From: Cupriavidus cauae
GTDB taxonomy: Bacteria; Pseudomonadota; Gammaproteobacteria; Burkholderiales; Burkholderiaceae
NCBI RefSeq assembly: GCF_008632125.1
Contig: NZ_VWRN01000035.1
Span: forward strand, 1 to 64,000
DNA length: 64,000 nt
Reading direction: 5' to 3'
The notes beneath the pieces were generated by a model. The model was given only the letters and a program-made list of their open reading frames with translations. It was not told the origin of the DNA and searched no databases. This document shows positions 17,220 through 24,684 of the stretch, one piece after another (positions within the stretch are counted from its first letter, which is position 1; the number at the start of each line of letters is the position of its first letter). Position numbers and translations under genes: made by a program.

Positions 17220-17951
17220 TCAAGCCGCCGAACCGGCCCCGGCCGCGGCGAGGCGCTGGCCGAGCCAGACGCCGATGTCGGCGATCTCCTCGAGGCAGAC
17301 CGAATGCGGCATCGGATAGGTCTGCCACGTCAGCGGATAGCCGCGTTGCTGCAGCAGGTCGCGCGCCTGCGTGCCGAGCGCGAGCGGCACGACGTCGTCC
17401 TGCGCGCCGTGCGCGGCGAAGATCGGCGTCGCGGCGTTGGCCGGCGCGGCCTCGGCGTCGAGCAGCGTGGGCGAGGCCAGATAGGTGGACAGCGCGATGA
17501 TCCCGGCCAGCGGCTCGGGATGGGTCAGTCCGGCCAGATACGCCATCGCGCCGCCCTGCGAGAAGCCCGCCAGCACGATGTGCGAACTCGGGATGCCGCG
17601 CGCGTTCTCGCGGGCGATCAGCGCGCGGATCGTGTCGCGCGACGCGCGGATGCCGCTCTCGTCGGCATGGCGGCGCGCATCGTTGAGCGAAACGATGTCG
17701 TACCAGGCGCGCATGATATAGCCGCCGTTGCAGGTCACCGGAATCAGCGGCGCGTGCGGGAAGATGAAGCGCACCGCTGCGTCGGACGGCAGGCCGAGTT
17801 CTGGCACCACCGGCACGAAATCGCCGCCGTCGGCGCCCAGGCCATGCATCCAGATCACGGCAAAGCGTGGCTGCGGCGCGGTTTCGATTTCGATCGGGGC
17901 GTCGGCGGAGGATTCGGCGGCGGATTGAGCGGCGTGGAAGGCTTCGGTCAT
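17220..17951 (-). CDS. Carboxylesterase/acyl-protein thioesterase-like (YpfH/phospholipase family)
   Basis: 243-aa alpha/beta hydrolase of the carboxylesterase/acyl-protein thioesterase family. The nucleophile motif is GFSQGGAM (Ser near residue 130), the oxyanion-side WMHGLGADGGDF is near residue 34, the catalytic Asp is in HGAQDDVVP, and the His in PMPHSVCLEE. Start at 17951 (MTEAFHAAQ) begins about 30 residues before the first strand; the extra N-terminal residues are low-complexity Ala/Ser/Glu. Cytosolic, with no signal peptide. Physiological ester substrate unknown. Confidence 0.87.
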   Translation of the reverse strand: MTEAFHAAQSAAESSADAPIEIETAPQPRFAVIWMHGLGADGGDFVPVVPELGLPSDAAVRFIFPHAPLIPVTCNGGYIMRAWYDIVSLNDARRHADESGIRASRDTIRALIARENARGIPSSHIVLAGFSQGGAMAYLAGLTHPEPLAGIIALSTYLASPTLLDAEAAPANAATPIFAAHGAQDDVVPLALGTQARDLLQQRGYPLTWQTYPMPHSVCLEEIADIGVWLGQRLAAAGAGSAA

Positions 17952-18139
17952 GGCAAGGCGCGGGGTCGACGGCGCGCTGGGGAAGGACTGGACGGCATCG
18001 GCAAGGATGGCGTGCGCATCCTCAGGGGATCGCCGGCATCCGCGCTTTGCAAATGCAACGGCGCCGGGCAGCGCGGCTGCGCAGTATCGCACAGAAGCGG
18101 CGCGCGCCCGCCGCGGGGCGCGCCGCCGACAGCAAGGGA

Positions 18140-18490
18140 TCAGGCCGCGGACGGCACGATCGGCACGGTGGTCAGGCCAGGCGCGATGCGCGAGGGCTGC
18201 GTGGCGGTCTGCGACGGAACGGGCACGGTGTGCGAGGCGGCGGCCTCGGTCCGATCGGCCTGTTCGGCAGCCGCGGCTTCGCTGGCGCGGCGTTTGTCGA
18301 CGACCTGTTCGACTCCGGCGGTGGCGACCTCTTCCAGGAAGCCGACCATGTCGCGGTAGTAGTCGACCTGCATCTGCGCCTCCAGCAGGCGCCGCTCGGC
18401 CTGGAACAGCGCGAGCCGCATGTCCTGCAACTCCTTGGCGGCGATCTTTTCCGGGCTGGGCGCAATGAACAGTGATGCAAGCGAACGCAT
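18140..18490 (-). CDS. Small coiled-coil protein of unknown function
   Basis: 116-aa protein starting at ATG 18490 with GGGAGG at 9-base spacing. Residues 10-80 are strongly helical with heptads (EKIAAKELQDMRLALFQAERRLLEAQMQVDYYRDMVGFLEEV), and the rest is an Ala/Glu/Thr/Pro-rich tail. It could be an accessory to cell-envelope or plasmid-type functions, but nothing identifies one. No export signal is seen. Confidence 0.6.
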   Translation of the reverse strand: MRSLASLFIAPSPEKIAAKELQDMRLALFQAERRLLEAQMQVDYYRDMVGFLEEVATAGVEQVVDKRRASEAAAAEQADRTEAAASHTVPVPSQTATQPSRIAPGLTTVPIVPSAA

Positions 18491-18766
18491 GGCGGTGTAC
18501 CTCCCGTACTGGATTCGATGATCCTTGTGGTCGAAAAACCTCTCAGGCCATGCGATCCAATATAGACGCCAATGCACCTCGGCCATGTGCGGCGCACCGC
18601 ATCCGTCGCGGATCGCCCACAACCACGCGCCATGACGGATTGTCGGATCGCGGCGGGGCAGGGTAGATTGTCCGATGTGCCGCACCTTGGCACGCCGATT
18701 TATGAACTTGGCTTCACGTGGCGCTTCGGGGATGCGGGTCGCATCCGAGGCGCCTTAATATTTTCC

Positions 18767-18795
18767 TTGACTATCTATCTATCGGTAGATAACAT
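18767..18795 (+). promoter_or_regulatory. Promoter with TetR-type operator between -35 and -10 (operator 1)
   Basis: TTGACT (18767-18772), a 17-bp spacer and TAACAT (18790-18795) form a good sigma-70-like promoter. The spacer holds a perfect 6+4+6 palindrome TATCTATCGGTAGATA (18776-18791). The same palindrome recurs at 18894-18909 and, with one mismatch, at 19693-19708, just upstream of the TetR gene. The site reads toward the repeat-protein gene; no convincing coding region lies between the two operators. The gap 18491-19010 holds no gene other than these control sites. Confidence 0.75.
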
Positions 18796-18878
18796 GCAGG
18801 ACATGGAACCCGCAGTGCGTTGACGAAATCGACGGACTCCTGGTCCACCAGCATTACCGAGCCGCCGAGGCTATTTTT

Positions 18879-18909
18879 TTGACAGAAGTTATCTATCTAC
18901 GAGTAGATA
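18879..18909 (+). promoter_or_regulatory. Promoter and TetR-type operator 2, upstream of the repeat-protein gene
   Basis: TTGACA at 18879-18884 is a consensus -35. The downstream palindrome TATCTACGAGTAGATA (18894-18909) has perfect 6-bp arms and overlaps the expected -10 (TAGATA at 18904-18909 is the best match, spacer 19). Binding here should block transcription of the secreted repeat protein that starts 102 bp downstream. Confidence 0.75.
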
Positions 18910-19010
18910 CCGATGCCGGAAAAAGCGCCGATGCACCCGTTGCCAGGGCGGACGCAGGAATCAAGGGACTACCACCTGCCTGCGCGCCCACCGAAGCCAG
19001 GAGAACCATC

Positions 19011-19427
19011 ATGCAAGCCAAGTTCGCCAAGACCCTGATTGCCATCGCCACCGTCGCCGCCGCTGCCGTCGCCGGCCAGGCTGCCGCCGCCAGCGCGGGC
19101 GGCGTGCCGGCCGATCGCTACGGCTACGAACTGCGTACCGGCAAGTTCGATCCGTACAGCGAGGGCGCGCGCACCGGCAAGTTCGACGTCTACAGCGAGG
19201 GCGCCCGCGCCGGCAAGTTCGACGTCTACAGCGAAGGCGCGCGTGCCGGCAAGTTCGATCCGTTCACCGAAGGCGCCCGCGTCGGCAAGACCGATCCGTT
19301 CACCGACAGCTTCCGCAGCGCCGGCCTGGATCGCAGCGGCGTGTCCGCCTCGCCGTCGCGCCGCTTCGATTCGTACACCGGCGGCGCGCGCAGCGTGGAC
19401 ACCTACACCGACGGCGCCCACGCCTGA
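19011..19427 (+). CDS. Secreted 12-residue repeat protein (GKFDxYSEGAR repeats)
   Basis: 138-aa exported protein. The start at 19011 has AGGAGA eight bases upstream and begins a clear signal peptide (MQAKFAKTLIAIATVAAAAVAGQAAAASA). The mature part is five consecutive 12-residue repeats with consensus R-(A/T)-G-K-F-D-(V/P)-(Y/F)-(S/T)-E-G-A, followed by degenerate copies (RRFDSYTGGA, RSVDTYTDGA). The conserved Asp, aromatic and Glu at fixed spacing suggest a surface or ion-binding repeat rather than an enzyme. It lies 102 bp downstream of operator 2 and is almost certainly controlled by the neighbouring TetR protein. I do not recognise a named family; similar YTDGAR-type proteins exist in Burkholderiales (memory, unverified). 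Confidence 0.75.
   Translation: MQAKFAKTLIAIATVAAAAVAGQAAAASAGGVPADRYGYELRTGKFDPYSEGARTGKFDVYSEGARAGKFDVYSEGARAGKFDPFTEGARVGKTDPFTDSFRSAGLDRSGVSASPSRRFDSYTGGARSVDTYTDGAHA
19135..19314 (+). repeat. 36-bp coding repeats of the GKFD protein
   Basis: Five tandem 36-bp units encode the 12-residue repeat. Units 2 and 3 are nearly identical at DNA level, while the fifth (KTDPFTDSF) has diverged, a pattern expected from recent duplication within the array. Confidence 0.85.
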
Positions 19428-19510
19428 CGGGAGCGGCGGGGCAACCCGCCGCGCGCTCATCGTGGCCAGGCCGCCAGCACCGCGGCTAGGCTTGTTTTCA
19501 GGAGTCGATC

Positions 19511-19612
19511 ATGGGAATTCGCGACAGTGTTCTGATTGTGTCCGGTTGGCTGTTGCTCTGCGGAGCAAGTGGTTGGCTAGTCACGGCGATCGCGCAAGTG
19601 TTGCCCGCTTGA
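19511..19612 (+). CDS. Possible 33-residue single-helix membrane protein
   Basis: A short reading frame (MGIRDSVLIVSGWLLLCGAS...) starts at ATG 19511 with a well-placed GGAG at 19500-19503 (7 bases upstream). It codes a Lys/Arg-poor peptide with one continuous hydrophobic helix and a polar N-terminus, as expected for a small inner-membrane protein. It sits between the repeat-protein gene and the TetR gene, ahead of operator 3. There is no homology evidence; the support is the ribosome binding site plus the composition. Confidence 0.5.
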   Translation: MGIRDSVLIVSGWLLLCGASGWLVTAIAQVLPA

Positions 19613-19692
19613 TGCCGGGCAATGGCTCGCATCTTGCATGACGCTTGACGGCAGGCATGCCGGCAATCCGGGGCTATCCCTCATTGCTAACC

Positions 19693-19708
19693 TATCTGTT
19701 GGTAGATA
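19693..19708. promoter_or_regulatory. TetR-type operator 3 (autoregulation)
   Basis: TATCTGTTGGTAGATA matches the TATCTAnnnnTAGATA sites at 18776 and 18894 with one arm mismatch. It lies 10 bp before the start codon of the TetR-family regulator, a typical position for autorepression. Confidence 0.8.
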
Positions 19709-19718
19709 AAGTGGCGTC

Positions 19719-20336
19719 ATGAAAGCGCAATCCGTCCGCGAGCAACTGCTCGACCACACCTTCGCCTTGATCCGCCGGCGCGGTTTCAATGGGTTCAGCT
19801 ATCGCGACCTCGCCGACCTGGTCGGCGTCAAGACGTCCAGCATCCACTATTACTTCCCGTGCAAGGAAGACCTGGCGCTGGAAGCGACCAGGCAATACAC
19901 GGCCCGGATCGCCGAAGAACTGAGCCATATCGACCCGGCGCTGAGCCCGCTCGAACGCGCCGAGCTCTACCTGAATGGCTGGCGCCGCAAGCTCGATCCG
20001 GACCAGATCTGCATGTGCGGCATGCTGGCGACCGAAACCGAGTGCCTGCCGGAAGCGGTTCATGCGGTGCTGAAGGACTTCTTCCTGCTGCACGAGCGCC
20101 TGTTGACCGGCATGATCGAACAGGCCCGTGCCGAAGGCGCACCGGCCCAGCCGATCCCGGCCGCCGAACTGGCGATGGTGATCTTCGGCGCGCTGCAGAG
20201 CGGCCTGATCTCGGCGCGCCTGTTCCGCTCGCCCGAGCGCTGGGAAGCCGCGGCGCAGATGCTGCTGGCCGCGGTCGGCAAGCCGGCCGGCGCGACGTCC
20301 GCCGCCGAACAGCCGGCCGAAGCGGCCGCGGGTTGA
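19719..20336 (+). CDS. TetR/AcrR-family transcriptional regulator
   Basis: 205-aa regulator. The N-terminal HTH is complete (FSYRDLADLVGVKTSSIHYYFPCKEDL, residues 27-53). The ligand domain contains a Cys-rich CMCGMLATETECLPEAV near residues 90-106. In related NemR/AcuR-type proteins a cysteine in this region senses electrophiles, so a thiol-reactive signal is possible (inference). The last 20 residues are a low-complexity Ala/Glu tail. Three near-identical palindromes upstream define its likely regulon: its own gene and the secreted GKFD-repeat protein. Confidence 0.88.
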   Translation: MKAQSVREQLLDHTFALIRRRGFNGFSYRDLADLVGVKTSSIHYYFPCKEDLALEATRQYTARIAEELSHIDPALSPLERAELYLNGWRRKLDPDQICMCGMLATETECLPEAVHAVLKDFFLLHERLLTGMIEQARAEGAPAQPIPAAELAMVIFGALQSGLISARLFRSPERWEAAAQMLLAAVGKPAGATSAAEQPAEAAAG

Positions 20337-20487
20337 GCGCGGCGGCGCCGCGCGCCGACCTCTGGCGTCGGCGCCGGCAGTTCGCGACCGGCCCGCGACC
20401 TCGGGTCTGCTCCCCGGCAGACCTCGATACCCACTCCTGTGCTGCAGCGGTTGCCCACTCGGGCCAGCCGTGTTGCAATCCTGCCCG

Positions 20488-22084
20488 ATGGCGATTTCCC
20501 TGCTGATTCTGCTGATGGCCGGCGCACTGTTGGTGTGCGCCGCGATCGCTATCGCGAGTTGGCCGCGGCGCGACGATCCCACCGTGCGGGCCTTTCTGCT
20601 GCTGGCTGTCGGCGCCGGCATCTGGTGTGCCGGGCGCATGCTGGAAATCCAGGCTCCCAACGTCGCGGAACGCATCGTCTGGGCCAAGCTGCAATATCCG
20701 GGCATCCTGATGGTGCCGGTGGGCTGGCTGCTGTCCGTCGTGCGGCTGACGCATCCCGACCACGTGATCGGCCGCGGCTGGCTGACCCTGGCCCTGGCGA
20801 TCGGCGTCGCCAGCATGATCCTGGTGCTGACCAACGAACGCCATGGGCTGGTCTGGCCGCAGATCCAGTGGTTCGGCGGCGAAGGCCTGCATACGCGCGC
20901 CGTGTTCTCCCACGGCCCGGCTTATTGGGCCCTGGCCGCCTACAGTTATGGCCTGCTGTTGGCGAGCCTCTATTTCCTGGTGACGGCACGCCCGCGTGGC
21001 AGGCTGTCGCGCGGGGGCAGGGCGGTGCTGATCGCCGGGCTGTTGCTGCCGGTGCTGGCCAATGTCGCCTACCTGCGCGGCTGGACCACGCCGGTGGGCG
21101 GCGACCTGACGCCCGCGACGTTTTCCGTGATGGCGCTGCTGGTCTGGCTGTGCGCGCTGCGGCCACATCTGGGCGACGTGGGCCACTATGCGCGGCTGCG
21201 CGTGTTCGACGCGCTGCGCGAAGGTTGTGTGATCGTCGACGACCGCGACCGCATCGCCGATCTGAACCGCACGGCCCAACGCATGTTGCCCGGACTGCGG
21301 CGCGGCGATCCCGCGCCCGCTTCGTGGCTGGCGACCCGGCCGTATGTGGCGGGCGTGCCGGATTACGAGCTGACGGTCGAGCCGGTGCGCAATCTGGAGG
21401 AGCGGGTCATCGGCCGCATCGTCTTCGTGCGCGATGTCAGCGCCTTTCGCACGCGCGAGCATGCGTTGGTGGAAGAGAACTCCAATCTCGCGGTCCGGCT
21501 CAACGAAACCGTCGACAAGCTGCTGCGCATCGAAGGCGATCTGTATCGCGACCCGCTGACCGGCCTGTTCAACCGGCGCTTCTTCCAGCGCGAGGCCGGT
21601 GTGCTGCTCGCCGCGGCGCAGGAGCGCGGCACGCCGCTCGGCCTGATGCTGATCGACATCGACTTCTTCAAGCAGTACAACGACATCTACGGCCATTTGC
21701 GCGGCGACGAATGCCTGCGCGCGATCGGCGCGACGCTGGCGCAGACGCTCGACGAGGCGGCCAGCTTCTGCGCGCGTGGGCGGCGAGGAGTTCGCCGTGG
21801 TGCTGCACCAGGCCGATGCGGATCGCACCCGTGCCATCGGCATGCGCATGCTGCAGGCAGTGCGCTCGCTGCAAATGCCGCATGTGGGCGCGGACCCGTC
21901 GCATCCCTTCCTGAGCATCAGCGTCGGCGCAGTCTCCCGCATTCCGGACTCGCCGCTCGTCGAGGAACTGGTGGCCGCCGCCGACGTTGCGCTCTACGCG
22001 GCCAAGCGCGGCGGCCGCAACCGGCTGGTGATGGCCGGCGGCCAGGCCGTCGCGCCGCACACGGACCCGTCCCCGCTGGTCTGA
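20488..22084 (+). pseudogene. Membrane-bound GGDEF diguanylate cyclase split by a frameshift
   Basis: The N-terminal part (20488 onward, MAISLLILLMAGALL) has seven to eight hydrophobic helices of the histidine-kinase N-terminal 7TM type, then a PAS-like segment (FDALREGCVIVDDRDRIADLN) and the start of a GGDEF domain (DPLTGLFNRRFFQ, LMLIDIDFFKQYNDIYGH). At about 21770 the frame is lost; the continuation, GGEEFAVVLHQADADRTRAIG to the end of the domain, lies one frame over (21776-22084). Adding two bases in the GC run 21770-21776 restores FCARVGGEEF exactly, so a 2-base slip in that run explains the break. In the sequence as given, the active site GGEEF is not joined to the rest. A real mutation or a sequencing error cannot be told apart here. 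Confidence 0.85.
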
Positions 22085-22136
22085 CGGCGCAGCCGCACCC
22101 CAGGCGATCCCGCCTTCCACCGTTCCAGGAGACAAG

Positions 22137-22763
22137 ATGCCCACGCTCGATACGCTGATCGCCTTCTTCGGCATTGCCGTGCTGCTCGGCCTCGCGCCCG
22201 GGCCGGACAACGTCTTCGTGCTGCTGCAGTCCGCCATGCGCGGGCCGCGGGCGGGTTTGACCGTGGTGCTGGGCCTGTGTACCGGCCTGCTGTTCCACAC
22301 CGCCGCGGTGGCGCTGGGACTGGCGACGTTGTTCGCGGCGTCGGCCACCGCCTTCACCGTGCTGAAGATCTGCGGCGCGCTGTACCTGGCGTGGCTCGCG
22401 TGGCAGGCGTTTCGCGCGCCGGTCGATGCCCCGGTGCAGGCAAGCGAGCGCGCCGGCAACGGCTGGCAGATGTATCGGCGTGGCGTGGTGATGAACATCA
22501 CCAATCCCAAGGTCGCGATCTTCTTTCTTGCCTTCCTGCCGCAGTTCGTCTCGCCGGCGCAGGGACCGATCGCCATGCAGATCGCGGTGCTGGGCGCGGT
22601 CTTCATGCTGGCCACGCTGCTGGTGTTCGGCGCCATCGCATGGTTCTCCGGGCTGTTCGGCACGTTGCTGCTGCGCTCGGCGCGCGCGCGACGGGCGCTG
22701 AACTGGTTCGCCGGCACCGTCTTCGCCGGTCTGGCGGTACGGCTCGCGACGGCGCAGCGCTAG
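22137..22763 (+). CDS. LysE/RhtB-family amino-acid exporter
   Basis: 208-aa LysE-superfamily permease with six hydrophobic segments. The N-terminal signature GLAPGPDNVFVLLQSAMRG is a good match to the RhtB type, and VMNITNPKVAIFFLAFLPQFV is the conserved second motif. The start at 22137 has AGGAGA upstream. These proteins export amino acids such as homoserine, threonine or leucine; the substrate cannot be told. Immediately downstream of the GGDEF remnant on the same strand, but no functional link is obvious. Confidence 0.9.
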   Translation: MPTLDTLIAFFGIAVLLGLAPGPDNVFVLLQSAMRGPRAGLTVVLGLCTGLLFHTAAVALGLATLFAASATAFTVLKICGALYLAWLAWQAFRAPVDAPVQASERAGNGWQMYRRGVVMNITNPKVAIFFLAFLPQFVSPAQGPIAMQIAVLGAVFMLATLLVFGAIAWFSGLFGTLLLRSARARRALNWFAGTVFAGLAVRLATAQR

Positions 22764-22794
22764 GGGATCGAGGGTCAGGCACAGCACCTGCAAT

Positions 22795-22878
22795 GCACTG
22801 CGACTCGGTGCCGCAGAGGCTGTCTGTATAGATTCCGAAACATTGCATCGCAGTGCGTCGGCGAGACTCTATAGAGTC
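22795..22878. promoter_or_regulatory. Two dyads upstream of the first large helical protein gene
   Basis: GCACTGCGA (22795-22803) and TCGCAGTGC (22848-22856) are perfect 9-bp inverted arms. Just beyond is a perfect 14-bp palindrome GACTCTATAGAGTC (22865-22878), 78 bp before the start of the next gene. These look like regulator sites; I could not match them to a known box, and the TTCG-N16-TTCG hrpII-type box was looked for and not found. Confidence 0.4.
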
Positions 22879-22955
22879 GGACCAGTCTCGACAGCAAGCT
22901 CGCACGGAAGCGCTACATTGCGCCATCCCGCTCGACTGCCGAGGCGACCGCCATC

Positions 22956-24605
22956 GTGTTTCCCTCTTCCTTTCCCTCCTTCGGCCGTCTTCTCGGCCAG
23001 TTCGGCCAGCCGTTCTTCCGTTCCGAACCGGGGCGATCCCACGGTGATGGCCAGCGCGCCGAACCCGCGCCGGACGCGATGCATCCATGCCTGGCACTGG
23101 GCCTGTACCAGCCACCGCTTCCGGAAGAACCCGTGCCAACGCGCGTCCCGCTCGATGCGCCCGATCCTGCCAGCCATGTCGACGCGGCGCTGACCTTGCT
23201 GCGCCGGCGCACCGGCGTGCCGCTTGCCGAGCGTCTCGCCACCGGCCTGCCGAGCGATCGGGCTGCCGCCATCGCGCTGCTCGACGCGCTGCTGACGGAT
23301 GGCAAGCCGGCCGGGCCGCTCGCCGCGTCGAGCCCGCTTGCCGCCTCGGAGCCGGGGCGCCGCGCCATCGCACAGGCGCTTGCGCTGCGGGACCGCTTGC
23401 AGAGCGAACCATCCGCGGACGCCGCCACGCTGCAGCACGCGGTCGACGAACTGGTCGGCACGCTGGAGGCGATTCCCTACGGCCGAGAGCATTCCGTGCT
23501 GCGGGAGCGGGGCGATGCCGCGCTTCGCGCGATCGTCGGTGGCCCCCCATGGGACCTTGCCGCGATGATCAACAGCGACCGGCTGCCCGATCGCCAGGCG
23601 GCGGCCAGGCAGATCGACATGCTGCTGGCGCATGTCAGGGTGCTGGCCGGCAACAGCGGGCAAGCGCCGTCTGCCGACCGCTTTCCGCCCGCACTGCGCG
23701 CGGCGCTGCACCGCCTGGTGCTCGAGGGCGGTCACGGGCTGAACGCCGCGCAGCGGTTGGCGCTGCGGCAGTGCCCGGTCCTCGGCCCGGAACTGGAGCC
23801 GATGCTGCAAGCGGGCAGCACGCTCTCCAGCGTGGCAACAGACACGCTGGACCGCTTTTGTCGGCATGCCGGCCACTGTACGGCCGACGAGAGTCAGCAC
23901 GCCGGCGATGCGGTCCTTCTCGCGGAACTCGCTGCGCTTGGGGCCAGCGCCCGCAAGCTGGCCGACAGCGCACGGGCTCTCATCGGCGATGCGGATCGGG
24001 CCGGCACCGGTTCCGATCTTCCGGCTGCCGACAGCGCGCCGGAGAGTCTGCTGCACGACGCGCTGGCGACGAGGCTGGCGGCGTTGAAGCCGAACGACAT
24101 CGCCAATCTGCATCGCTGGATGACGACGCCAGCCATGCTCGCACTGCGTGCCATGGTCCACCGCTCGGCGCGCCCCGGCGAGCGCCACGACACGGGCACG
24201 TCGCGCGCCGCCAGCGCGCTCGCCGGCCAACGTCGGCTGCTGGGCGACTGGTTGGCCGCCTACGATCAGCTGTCCGCCTTGCTCGCCATGCGCATGGCGT
24301 GGCAAGCGGCGCCGGCAGCCAAGCGCGAAGCGGCAAATAAGAAGACGAAGCCTGCAGCAGCGCCTTTGCCGAGCGCCAGTGACGCCAAGGCACGCGCCGC
24401 AGGCAAGGCGCGTGCCTCGGACCAGGGCTTGGCCCATGCCCGCCAGGCCGATTCCACTTCGTCGGAGGCACCGCACGGCGCGTCATCGGCATCCGCGCAA
24501 GCGGGCGCAGTCGCTGCGGCGAACGTCCTGTTCCGGCAGCTGTTCGCTACCGACCCCGCGCCGGAGACTCCGGCCGAAATGCCGCTCGATTGGGTCCGGG
24601 CCTGA
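22956..24605 (+). CDS. Large alpha-helical protein of unknown function, copy 1
   Basis: 549-aa protein with a GTG start at 22956 (a later ATG at about 23080 is possible). The first 26 residues are Ser/Phe/Gly-rich with no positive charge until Arg11, not a Sec signal; such N-termini occur in type III effectors, but this is weak evidence. The body is helical with no membrane segments. Residues 155-197 and 213-258 look like two copies of one motif (hydrophobic helix with I/VDxLVxxLxxL, then a helix ending ALRAxxxxLV), and a similar motif occurs in the next gene (residues 359-402). Residues 374-402 resemble residues 93-121 of the next gene. The tail is Lys/Ala/Ser-rich and disordered. No known domain is recognised. 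Confidence 0.7.
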   Translation: MFPSSFPSFGRLLGQFGQPFFRSEPGRSHGDGQRAEPAPDAMHPCLALGLYQPPLPEEPVPTRVPLDAPDPASHVDAALTLLRRRTGVPLAERLATGLPSDRAAAIALLDALLTDGKPAGPLAASSPLAASEPGRRAIAQALALRDRLQSEPSADAATLQHAVDELVGTLEAIPYGREHSVLRERGDAALRAIVGGPPWDLAAMINSDRLPDRQAAARQIDMLLAHVRVLAGNSGQAPSADRFPPALRAALHRLVLEGGHGLNAAQRLALRQCPVLGPELEPMLQAGSTLSSVATDTLDRFCRHAGHCTADESQHAGDAVLLAELAALGASARKLADSARALIGDADRAGTGSDLPAADSAPESLLHDALATRLAALKPNDIANLHRWMTTPAMLALRAMVHRSARPGERHDTGTSRAASALAGQRRLLGDWLAAYDQLSALLAMRMAWQAAPAAKREAANKKTKPAAAPLPSASDAKARAAGKARASDQGLAHARQADSTSSEAPHGASSASAQAGAVAAANVLFRQLFATDPAPETPAEMPLDWVRA

Positions 24606-24627
24606 TCCACGCACATGGTTAGTCAGG

Positions 24628-24665
24628 GCGCGGCCTCGATGGGGCCGCGCGGAATGCTTTTTTTT
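24628..24665 (+). terminator. Intrinsic terminator between the two helical-protein genes
   Basis: GCGCGGCC (24628-24635) and GGCCGCGC (24643-24650) form a perfect 8-bp stem with a 7-base loop, followed after seven bases by eight T residues (24658-24665). The next start codon lies only 20 bp beyond, so the downstream gene must be read through this site or have its start very close to its promoter. Confidence 0.75.
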
Positions 24666-24684
24666 GCTTGTTTGGGGGAATGGG

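Noticed and set aside
19120..19430. Antisense frame with VDVELAGAGAL-type repeats
   Set aside because: Mirror of the 36-bp repeats in the GKFD protein, which has a signal peptide and ribosome site on the plus strand.
20470..22158. Reading the GGDEF gene as one 562-codon frame
   Set aside because: After about 21776 this frame becomes Arg/Gly/Ala-rich noise while the true GGDEF continuation is in the next frame.
22764..22955. Searched for a type III secretion (hrpII/PIP-type) box ahead of the first helical protein
   Set aside because: No TTCG-N16-TTCG or TTCGC-N15-TTCGC pattern was found; only unrelated palindromes are present. Effector status therefore stays speculative.
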